64,000 nt of DNA from Pedobacter boryungensis (GTDB lineage Bacteria > Bacteroidota > Bacteroidia > Sphingobacteriales > Sphingobacteriaceae), in the NCBI RefSeq assembly GCF_013204825.1, contig NZ_JABMKV010000003.1, positions 186,001 to 250,000 of the forward strand, in the 5' to 3' direction. The notes beneath the pieces were generated by a model, which was not told the DNA's origin, did not search any database, and was given only the letters and a program-made list of their open reading frames with translations. The translations under genes and the position numbers were made by a program. The first letter of the stretch is position 1; each line of letters opens with the position of its first letter. Of this stretch, positions 44,985 through 52,657 are shown piece by piece.

Positions 44985-45016
44985 TTTGGTCTTTTAGCTT
45001 TCTGCTTGTATATTTG
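44985..45016 (+). promoter_or_regulatory. Consensus Bacteroidota promoter of lutB
   Basis: TTTG (44985-44988), a 20-nt spacer and TATATTTG (45009-45016, a perfect TAnnTTTG). The box ends 4 nt before the lutB ATG at 45020, so the mRNA is predicted to be leaderless. Confidence 0.65.
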
Positions 45017-45019
45017 AAC

Positions 45020-46408
45020 ATGATCAATACTGCAGAAGAATTCTTAGTAAAAGCTGATGAAAAAGCTTTTGACTTACCACATCGTAAAACCATTAATCAT
45101 AATATTGGAAAATACAATGCCGCAGTAGAAAGAGGTCTTTCGAAATTCGAAAATCTAGAAGCTTCAAAAAGAAAAGCACATGTAACTAAGTGGCGTGTGA
45201 TAGAGAATTTAGACAAATTTTTACCAGAATTTGAAGCAAATTTCCAGAAAAGAGGTGGTAAGGTAATTTGGGCAAATGACGTTGAAGAAGCACAGAAAGA
45301 AATCTTAAATATCATTCAAAAGAATAACGGTAAAACTGTTATCAAATCTAAATCAATGACTACTGAAGAAATTCACTTAAACGAATTTCTAGAACATCAC
45401 AACATCGAATCATTAGAAAGCGATTTAGGCGAATATATTGTACAATTACTAGGGCAAACGCCTTATCACATCGTAACACCAGCAATGCACTTGAGCAAAG
45501 AGGAAATTGCAGAGCTATTTCACGAAAAATTTGGAACACCCATTGATGCTACTCCGCCTCAATTAGTTCAAAAAGCTAGAGAATTATTGCGTGAAAAATA
45601 TTTACAAGCAGATATAGGTATTTCTGGCGGAAATTTTTTAATCGCTGATACTGGTAGTATAGCTTTAACAGAAAACGAAGGTAATGCCCGTTTGTGCACT
45701 ACATTCCCTAAAATACATATAGCAATTGTTGGTATAGAAAAAGTAATTCCATCCATTGCAGATCTCGACTTATTTTGGCCTTTATTGGCAAGTCACGGTA
45801 CAGGACAAAATTTAACTGTATATAACACCATTTTAAGTGGACCACGACAAGCCAATGAAACCGATGGTCCAGAAGAAATGTATGTTATCCTTTTAGATAA
45901 CGGACGTACAAATCTCCTAGCACAAAAAGATCAACGTCAGGCATTATACTGTATTCGCTGCGGCGCATGCTTAAATGCATGTCCGGTATATAAAAATATT
46001 GGTGGCCACACCTATAACACAACCTATAGCGGACCAATCGGTTCCATTATCACCCCTCATTTTAAAGGGATGAAAGAATTTAAACATTTAAGCTATGCTT
46101 CTAGCCTATGCGGAAAATGTTCCGAAGTATGCCCAGTTAAAATAGATATTCACAAAATGCTCCTCTTAAATAGAAGAGATGCAGCCGCCGAACATATAAA
46201 CACCAAAACCGAAGAAATTGGCTGGAGTTTATGGAAAAAAGGAATGCAAAAACGTTCTTTAATGGATATGGTAAGTGGGAAAATGAAAAATTTCTTCCTT
46301 AAACAATTCTTTAAAAAGAGTTGGGGTAAATACCGTTCCATGCCAGAAATTGCTCCAAAATCATTCGCCAAACAATGGGAAGAGCAGAAGAAAAACCCAG
46401 AGTTATAA
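45020..46408 (+). CDS. lutB: LutB-type iron-sulfur lactate oxidation protein
   Basis: An LldF/LutB-family iron-sulfur subunit for L-lactate oxidation. I chose the ATG at 45020 because the extra 16 codons upstream of it are hydrophobic and overlap the promoter box. The 462-residue product has an N-terminal LUD domain (with DIGISGGNFLIADTGS) and two 4Fe-4S clusters: Cys311-x2-Cys314-x2-Cys317-x3-Cys321 in CIRCGACLNACP, and Cys364-x2-Cys367-x3-Cys371 in CGKCSEVCPV. No lutA or lutC is beside it in this window, so partners must be elsewhere. Confidence 0.9.
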   Translation: MINTAEEFLVKADEKAFDLPHRKTINHNIGKYNAAVERGLSKFENLEASKRKAHVTKWRVIENLDKFLPEFEANFQKRGGKVIWANDVEEAQKEILNIIQKNNGKTVIKSKSMTTEEIHLNEFLEHHNIESLESDLGEYIVQLLGQTPYHIVTPAMHLSKEEIAELFHEKFGTPIDATPPQLVQKARELLREKYLQADIGISGGNFLIADTGSIALTENEGNARLCTTFPKIHIAIVGIEKVIPSIADLDLFWPLLASHGTGQNLTVYNTILSGPRQANETDGPEEMYVILLDNGRTNLLAQKDQRQALYCIRCGACLNACPVYKNIGGHTYNTTYSGPIGSIITPHFKGMKEFKHLSYASSLCGKCSEVCPVKIDIHKMLLLNRRDAAAEHINTKTEEIGWSLWKKGMQKRSLMDMVSGKMKNFFLKQFFKKSWGKYRSMPEIAPKSFAKQWEEQKKNPEL

Positions 46409-46467
46409 GTCAAAAGTCTAAGTCCTCTAATATTCAACTACTATATTCTAACCACATATACTAAACT

Positions 46468-48444
46468 ATGCAATTCGATAGAAAAGATAAAGACGATGCT
46501 CAACTCTTAAAACTATATAAAACATTACTTTATCCCCGCATGGTAGAAGAAAAAATGCTTATTCTTCTCCGCCAAGGGCGAATTGGCAAATGGTTTTCAG
46601 GTATCGGACAAGAAGCCATTGCAGTTGGCAGTGCCTTAGCCATGCAGCCTGAAGAATATATCTTACCAATGCACCGAAACTTAGGTGTATTTACAAGCAG
46701 AAATATTCCACTTAAAAAATTAATGGCGCAGTGGCAAGGTAAAATATCGGGGTTCACAAAAGGTCGCGACCGTTCCTTCCATTTTGGCACACAAGACTAT
46801 AAAATCATTGGCATGATTTCTCATTTAGGCCCTCAAATGGCATTGGCCGATGGAATCGCACTAGCCGATTTAATTGCGAACAAACAACATGCAACTCTAG
46901 TTTTTACAGGAGAAGGTGCAACCAGCGAAGGCGATTTTCATGAAGCCATCAACGTAGCATCGGTATGGAATTTACCAGTTATCTTTTTAATAGAAAATAA
47001 CGGTTACGGCCTATCAACACCAATAAACGAACAATTTAACTGCAAGCATTTAGTAGATAAAGCAATCGGTTACGGAATTGAAGGTATTCAGTTAGACGGA
47101 AATAACATACTCGAGGTATACGATACAATAAATGAAGTTGCTTCGAGTATTAGGCAAAATCCTCGTCCTGTATTAATTGAATGCTTAACCTTTAGAATGC
47201 GTGGTCATGAAGAAGCTTCTGGTACAAAATATGTTCCTCAACACCTGTTTGATGAATGGACAAAAAAAGATCCTGTTAAAAATTTCGAAGAATATTTAGT
47301 AGCCCAAAATATATTAAACGACGAGTTAATCGCTACTATAAAAAGCAGCTTTAAAACCGAAATTGAGCAAGAAGTTGAAGCTGCATTTAACGAGCAAGAA
47401 CCTACAGCAAGCTCTAAAATAGAGTTAGATGATATGTATGCACCATACATTCAAAATGTAATCGCTCCCTCATCAACACAAACAGAAAAAAGATATTTAG
47501 ATGCAATAACCGATGGTTTAAAAGAAGGAATGCAACGCTATGAAAACTTGGTAATCATGGGACAAGATATTGCAGAATACGGTGGCGCCTTCAAAATTAC
47601 TGATGGTTTTGTTGCCGAATTTGGCAAAGCCAGAGTACGCAACACTCCTATTTGCGAATCCGCAATTGTAGGCACGGGTTTAGGTCTTTCAATTAACGGT
47701 TATAAAGCTGTGGTAGAAATGCAATTTGCAGATTTCGTAACCTGTGGTTTTAATCAAATTATAAACAATTTAGCCAAAACCCATTACCGTTGGGGCGAAA
47801 AAGCAGATGTTGTAGTGCGTATGCCAACTGGTGCAGGCACTGGAGCTGGTCCATTTCATTCACAAAGTAACGAAGCTTGGTTCACCAAAACTCCCGGATT
47901 AAAAGTTGTTTATCCAGCTTTCCCTTACGATGCAAAAGGTTTATTAATCGCTGCAATTGAAGATCCAAATCCAGTAATTTATTTCGAACATAAATATTTA
48001 TACCGCAGCCTAACTGGCCTTGTACCTAATGGTTATTATACTGTTGAAATAGGCAAAGCAAACGTTTTAAAACAAGGCAACCAGTTAACCATCATTACCT
48101 ATGGCTTGGGTGTACATTGGGCGTTAGAGTATCTCAACAATCACCCAGAAGTTTCTGCCACATTGGTAGATTTAGTTAGCCTACAACCTTGGGATAAAGA
48201 AACTGTTGCGGCTGCAGTAAAAGCTACAGGCAGAGTAATTATCCTACACGAAGACACTTTGAGCAGTGGTTTTGGTGCCGAAATAGCTGCATGGATAGGC
48301 GAAAATTGCTTCACAGATCTCGATGCTCCTGTCCTACGTTGCGCAAGTTTAGATACCGCCATACCAATGAGCAAAGTATTAGAGGACGATTTTTTACCTA
48401 AAAACCGACTAGCTAGCACCATCACAAAATTATTAGCCTACTAA
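46468..48444 (+). CDS. Fused alpha/beta E1 of a 2-oxoacid dehydrogenase (branched-chain type)
   Basis: Thiamine diphosphate enzyme decarboxylating a 2-oxoacid and passing the acyl group to E2. In 658 residues the alpha half (about 1-330) holds the ThDP motif TGEGATSEGDFHEAINVASV ending near ENNGYGLSTP. The beta half (about 340-658) has GQDIAEYGGAFKITDGF, EMQFADFVTCGFNQIINN and GTGAGPFHSQSNEAW. Alpha/beta fusion is common in Bacteroidota. Branched-chain 2-oxoacids are the likely substrates, feeding iso-fatty-acid primers, although pyruvate is not excluded. It follows lutB by 59 nt. Confidence 0.9.
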   Translation: MQFDRKDKDDAQLLKLYKTLLYPRMVEEKMLILLRQGRIGKWFSGIGQEAIAVGSALAMQPEEYILPMHRNLGVFTSRNIPLKKLMAQWQGKISGFTKGRDRSFHFGTQDYKIIGMISHLGPQMALADGIALADLIANKQHATLVFTGEGATSEGDFHEAINVASVWNLPVIFLIENNGYGLSTPINEQFNCKHLVDKAIGYGIEGIQLDGNNILEVYDTINEVASSIRQNPRPVLIECLTFRMRGHEEASGTKYVPQHLFDEWTKKDPVKNFEEYLVAQNILNDELIATIKSSFKTEIEQEVEAAFNEQEPTASSKIELDDMYAPYIQNVIAPSSTQTEKRYLDAITDGLKEGMQRYENLVIMGQDIAEYGGAFKITDGFVAEFGKARVRNTPICESAIVGTGLGLSINGYKAVVEMQFADFVTCGFNQIINNLAKTHYRWGEKADVVVRMPTGAGTGAGPFHSQSNEAWFTKTPGLKVVYPAFPYDAKGLLIAAIEDPNPVIYFEHKYLYRSLTGLVPNGYYTVEIGKANVLKQGNQLTIITYGLGVHWALEYLNNHPEVSATLVDLVSLQPWDKETVAAAVKATGRVIILHEDTLSSGFGAEIAAWIGENCFTDLDAPVLRCASLDTAIPMSKVLEDDFLPKNRLASTITKLLAY

Positions 48445-48792
48445 CATACCCATTCGTATTCGAGCAGTAACGACATCAGCAGTCTTTAGACTTCAATAAA
48501 AAAGTATTAGAAAAGCAATTCCTAACACCTATCAATGTTAGTCCCGCTATACACTGCAATCTTTTTGCATAAACATTGTTGGCTAAGTCAAAGCACCTTC
48601 ACCAAAAAGTATTTCCGTTGCTATCAGGTTTAACAAACTTAAAACAATACATTAAGCAAAACACTATACTAACAACTGCGAATTTGTAGCTAGCAAATGC
48701 AAGCTTGTACCTAACAACTGCGAGATCATACAAACTACCTTGGCACGATAATAGCCTAAACTCATGGAGAGAATTTAATTTAAAGATACAAC
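48445..48792. other. Gene-free interval with a 21-bp tandem array
   Basis: The 348-nt stretch between the E1 gene and the lipoprotein gene contains the 21-bp repeat array at 48669-48731 and no credible gene on the plus strand. A 76-codon minus-strand frame (48599-48829) overlaps the array and the next gene and looks spurious. Confidence 0.55.
48669..48731. repeat. Three tandem 21-bp repeats
   Basis: Units at 48669-48689, 48690-48710 and 48711-48731 begin CTAACAACTGCGA, CTAGCAAATGCAA and CTAACAACTGCGA. They share a common frame and differ more in the last eight bases. They end 62 nt before the lipoprotein start. At 21 bp the period is close to two helical turns. Confidence 0.8.
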
Positions 48793-49608
48793 ATGAAAAG
48801 TGTATATTATTTGGTTTTAATTTGCACATTTAGTGCACTATTTGGCTGTAATTATATTAAGTCCGATCATCCACAAGCAGAGTTAACAGATGAAAACGCT
48901 ACAAATCTAACTGCTCAATCAATTATTAATTACGCCAACTCCATAGATAAAAACCTAACACAATTCTCGAAAAACACAAGTTTAGTTTACATGCTGGGAG
49001 ATTTATCATTCTATGTAGAAAAATATACCCAAAATAATCAAACTGTTCTACTCATAGAACATTCTTATAATGGAGGTACAAGTAATAGTTTAAAGAAATA
49101 TTATTTCAAAAATGATAGCTTAATTCTAGAAACAGATAAAAATGAGTTAGTTAACGAAGATGGAACTGTTTTTAAAGATGCACGGACTTACTTACGTAAT
49201 AATACAGTCTTTAAAATAGAGAATAAAACTGCCTCTACGCAAGCTGCATTAACTTCATTACCTTATATTGGACTACCATTAAGCAACAATAATAAGCCAG
49301 ACCAAAGTTATCTTGAAAACGTAAATTCATTAAATAATGTAGTAAACGGAAACGATAAATTCGATGTGGTATTTGAAAGTATTACTACCTACCCAGATTC
49401 AAGGTATATTATTTTGAGAAGTAAAATTCAAAACAGCTACAGTGCAAGTGTTTTGGTCAAAGAACGAGATGCATTAATTGATAGCCTTTTAAATGATCCA
49501 ATTAATTTTAAAGATCAAAAACTAAAGTTTAAATGGGTTGTAAAAGACAAAGAAGCCGTTTATGTACCTGTAGCAAGCAATACCTCTGCAAGCGGGTTAA
49601 ATAAATAG
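48793..49608 (+). CDS. Hypothetical lipoprotein
   Basis: A 271-residue predicted lipoprotein with a signal peptide and lipobox ending at Cys19 (SALFGC). I do not recognise a family. The mature region has a long polar head, then repeated beta-like stretches (DLSFYVEKYTQNNQTVLLIEH, NSLKKYYFKNDSLILETDKN), suggesting a compact secreted domain. Its last 49 nt overlap the SprT-like gene on the other strand. The 21-bp repeats upstream could be its regulatory region. Function unknown. Confidence 0.8.
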   Translation: MKSVYYLVLICTFSALFGCNYIKSDHPQAELTDENATNLTAQSIINYANSIDKNLTQFSKNTSLVYMLGDLSFYVEKYTQNNQTVLLIEHSYNGGTSNSLKKYYFKNDSLILETDKNELVNEDGTVFKDARTYLRNNTVFKIENKTASTQAALTSLPYIGLPLSNNNKPDQSYLENVNSLNNVVNGNDKFDVVFESITTYPDSRYIILRSKIQNSYSASVLVKERDALIDSLLNDPINFKDQKLKFKWVVKDKEAVYVPVASNTSASGLNK

Positions 49609-50171
49609 GTATTTCCATTATCTAAGCAAACGCATCTATATCGTTTTCGTATACGTTCTCCCTTAGTAAATTTCCTGCCGTCTTTTAGGGTAAACACCGT
49701 GTTCAACGGTAATTCTTCAATTCTAGTAGTAGATAAATGTGTATCGTATTTTTTTAACGCCCTTGCCAATCTTAAATCCGTACAGCTTGAAGCGGCTGGG
49801 TTATTTAAATAGTTGATAATAGTTTGATGAATATCCGCAGGAAAAACGTGAAGATCAAAAAATGGATTCATCATTCGCTTAAAATTATGCTTCCACTCTG
49901 TGCCGTGAGGTTTAGCTTTATGTTTATGATCATTCCAAGTTAATAAATGAGCAAACTCATGTACGGTAGTTACCAAAAAAGCATAAGGATTTAGATCATT
50001 ATTTACAGAAATTTTATGCCCCTTATCTTTAAACGGATGTCGGTAATCGCCAAGTTTAGTTGTTCTATTTTTAGAAATTTTAAACTCACACTGAAAATAA
50101 TCAATCCATTTGGCAATGATCGGAGCTGCTGGCGCAGGCATATACTGTGCTAAAACATCAACTTTATCCAC
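49560..50171 (-). CDS. SprT-like zinc metalloprotease-domain protein
   Basis: A 203-residue SprT-like protein with the zinc motif H71-E-F-A-H75 in VTTVHEFAHLLTW and a probable third ligand in KPHGTEWK (His89). A C-terminal segment has RYRCVCLDNGNTYLFNP. The family includes DNA-protein crosslink proteases (SPRTN) in eukaryotes; the role of the bacterial members is not known. It begins 16 nt after feoB, making it the last gene of the feo transcript. Its 3' end overlaps the convergent lipoprotein gene by 49 nt. Confidence 0.85.
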   Translation of the reverse strand: MDKVDVLAQYMPAPAAPIIAKWIDYFQCEFKISKNRTTKLGDYRHPFKDKGHKISVNNDLNPYAFLVTTVHEFAHLLTWNDHKHKAKPHGTEWKHNFKRMMNPFFDLHVFPADIHQTIINYLNNPAASSCTDLRLARALKKYDTHLSTTRIEELPLNTVFTLKDGRKFTKGERIRKRYRCVCLDNGNTYLFNPLAEVLLATGT

Positions 50172-50187
50172 GAAGTAAATTTACTAA

Positions 50188-52305
50188 TTATTTTAAGAAT
50201 TGATAAGCAATCAAACTAGCTACATAGGCCATTGCTGTCATATAAACCAATTGAATAACTGGCCATTTCCAAGATTTTGTTTCCCTGTAAACTACCGCAA
50301 CAGTACTCATACATTGCATCGCGAAAGCATAAAATAACATTAAAGATAAGGATGTAGCAAAAGTAAATACGGGCAAACCAGTTTCAGGGTTTTTAGCATC
50401 TCTCATTTTATTCCTTATAGTTGCTGTTTGTTCATCTCCATTATCCACGCTATAAATAGTAGACATTGTGCCCACAAAAGCTTCACGAGCGGCAAAAGAA
50501 GTAATCAAGGCAATACCTATTTTCCAATCAAAACCCAAAGGTTTTATTGCTGGTTCTATCGTCTGACCTAAAATACCAGCGTAAGAATTTTCTAGTTTTT
50601 CTGCTGCCTTATCTCTTTCTAAAGATGCTAATTGTACGCTATCTGTAGAATTTGCTTCAATGGCTGTATACTTTTTTTCTATAGCATCAAATCGTTTGCT
50701 TGGTCCGTAGGTAGCTAATACCCATAACACAATTGAAATCGCAATAATAACCTTACCCGCCTCAAGTACAAAAGTTTTAGATTTTTCGTACATAGTGTAT
50801 ATCACATTGCTCCATCTCGGCATACGATAAACAGGCAATTCCATAATGAAATAAGACTTTTCTTTTGCCTTAATAATAAATTTCATTACAAAAGCTACTA
50901 ATATTGCAGCCATAATACTAATCACATACATTGCCATTAGCGTTAAGCCTTGCAAACTTAAAAATCCTAATATCATCTTATTAGGTACAACAAGCGATAT
51001 TAACAAGGTATAAACTGGTAATCTTGCCGAGCAACTTACTAATGGTGTAACCATAATAGTAATAATGCGATCTTTCCAGTTTTCAATATTCCGAGCACTC
51101 ATAATTGAAGGTACTGCACAGGCAATTCCACCAATCATTGGCACAACAGATTTACCACTTAAACCAAACTTACGCATTATCTTATCCATCATAAAAGTAA
51201 CTCTGGCCATATAGCCAGTATCTTCCAAAATGGAAATCAAAGCAAATAGAATAGCAATTTGCGGTATAAATATGATAATTCCTCCTAATCCTGCAACTAC
51301 ACCATCTAATAAAAGATTGGTTAATACTCCAGAAGGTAAATGTGCATGACCAAATTCAGTTAGCCAAACAAAACCATTTTCAATGAGTGTCATTGGATAA
51401 GAAGACCAGGAGAAAATTGCATTAAAAACGAAGAATAAAATGAGGATAAAAATTAGAAATCCCCAAAAACGATTAGTTAGAATTGAATCTAATCTATCAG
51501 TAACCTTAAACTTCTTTTCTGCTCCTGTATCAAAAATAAGATCTGTTAAAACCGTACTCAAATAGCGATATCTCGCTATAGTTTCTGCGCCTTGTATTTT
51601 AGAAGATTCGAATTGATGTGCTTTTTCAATAGCCTCAATTTCTTGTTGTTCTTTTTCAGTAAAAAATGCCAAATGCTCATGCTGATGCAAAACCTGCAAT
51701 GCATAATAATCATTTTCTGTTTTGATTTTTTCTTTTACTTCAGTGATTGCTTCTGGAGCAAAAATAGTTACATCTATACCTGTAACCTGAGTGCTAACCC
51801 AAGTCGTATGAGAAATGGCTTTTTTAAGTGTATCTAACCCATCACTCTTTCTAGCAGACATGGCTACCACTTGTATACCTAATCGTTCTGCTAATTTATT
51901 TACGTTAATATGGATACCTTCTTTACGGGCCATATCTGTCATATTGAGCACTAACAGCATTGGCAAACCTAAATCTGCAACCTGTGAACACAATAAAAGA
52001 TTACGGCGTAAATTAGTAGCATCAGCAACTAAAACTACAACATCGGGGTGGCTTGGGTTACTTTTATCGGCTAATACTTGTAAAACGATACTTTCGTCCT
52101 TACTTTTTGGATATAAGCTGTAGGTCCCTGGTAAATCAATAATTTCTGCATTTTGATTAGCTGAAAGTTTACAAAAGCCAATTTTCTTATCAACAGTAAT
52201 ACCGGGAAAGTTTCCAATTTTCTGATTTAATCCAGTTAAAAGATTAAAGAGAGTAGATTTTCCAGTATTCGGATTACCAACTAATGCAACTTTAATATCT
52301 GCCAA
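50188..52305 (-). CDS. feoB: Ferrous iron transporter FeoB
   Basis: Inner-membrane Fe(II) transporter with a cytosolic G-protein domain. The 705-residue protein has the P-loop GNPNTGKSTLFNLLTG, switch FPGITVDKKIG, DLPGTYSLYPKS and NMTD. Membrane helices start at about residue 280, with Gate motifs including GGIACAVPSIMSARN and VTPLVSCSARLPVYTLLI, and cysteines at CAVPS and CSARLP. FeoA is encoded separately, 4 nt upstream. Confidence 0.96.
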   Translation of the reverse strand: MADIKVALVGNPNTGKSTLFNLLTGLNQKIGNFPGITVDKKIGFCKLSANQNAEIIDLPGTYSLYPKSKDESIVLQVLADKSNPSHPDVVVLVADATNLRRNLLLCSQVADLGLPMLLVLNMTDMARKEGIHINVNKLAERLGIQVVAMSARKSDGLDTLKKAISHTTWVSTQVTGIDVTIFAPEAITEVKEKIKTENDYYALQVLHQHEHLAFFTEKEQQEIEAIEKAHQFESSKIQGAETIARYRYLSTVLTDLIFDTGAEKKFKVTDRLDSILTNRFWGFLIFILILFFVFNAIFSWSSYPMTLIENGFVWLTEFGHAHLPSGVLTNLLLDGVVAGLGGIIIFIPQIAILFALISILEDTGYMARVTFMMDKIMRKFGLSGKSVVPMIGGIACAVPSIMSARNIENWKDRIITIMVTPLVSCSARLPVYTLLISLVVPNKMILGFLSLQGLTLMAMYVISIMAAILVAFVMKFIIKAKEKSYFIMELPVYRMPRWSNVIYTMYEKSKTFVLEAGKVIIAISIVLWVLATYGPSKRFDAIEKKYTAIEANSTDSVQLASLERDKAAEKLENSYAGILGQTIEPAIKPLGFDWKIGIALITSFAAREAFVGTMSTIYSVDNGDEQTATIRNKMRDAKNPETGLPVFTFATSLSLMLFYAFAMQCMSTVAVVYRETKSWKWPVIQLVYMTAMAYVASLIAYQFLK

Positions 52306-52309
52306 TGTA

Positions 52310-52525
52310 TTACTGAATTATAATTACCGAAGCTTCGCTTTTACGTAAACAAAGTTGATATCCCGCAACGCGGATAGCTATAGGATCTCCAAGTGGAGCA
52401 AAGCGCTCTACTTCTACAACTTCACCTGGCAAGCAGCCCATTTCCATCAATTTCACAGACATTTCTAAATCTGTAAATGATACGATTGTTCCTTGTTCTC
52501 CTGGGTTTAACTGTGAAAGCTTCAT
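52310..52525 (-). CDS. feoA: FeoA-family protein
   Basis: A 71-residue SH3-like FeoA domain protein with SQLNPGEQGTIVSF, MGCLPGEVVEVERFAPLGDP and AIRVAGYQLCLRKSEA. It starts the feoA-feoB-SprT unit, overlapping none and lying 4 nt before feoB. FeoA is thought to help regulate FeoB activity. No clear Fur site could be identified upstream. Confidence 0.95.
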   Translation of the reverse strand: MKLSQLNPGEQGTIVSFTDLEMSVKLMEMGCLPGEVVEVERFAPLGDPIAIRVAGYQLCLRKSEASVIIIQ

Positions 52526-52606
52526 AATGAAATATTGCGCAATTTACCCTTTATTTATATTAAATCCAAATAACAAAACATAAATAAAAGGTCACTTTTA
52601 GGCAAA

Positions 52607-52640
52607 AAAAATCGCCATCAAATTAATGATGACGATTTTT
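52607..52640 (-). terminator. Hairpin between the outer-membrane barrel gene and feoA
   Basis: AAAAATCG (52607-52614) with CATCA pairs with TGATG and CGATTTTT (52627-52640). It lies 17 nt after the barrel gene stop (minus strand) and is T-rich on both sides, so it may terminate that gene and shield feoA. Confidence 0.7.
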
Positions 52641-52657
52641 TATTTATTCGGATAAGC

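Noticed and set aside
48599-48829. A 76-codon minus-strand frame
   Set aside because: It overlaps the tandem repeat array and the lipoprotein gene start, its sequence looks like low-complexity Cys/Leu-rich noise, and no family is recognised.
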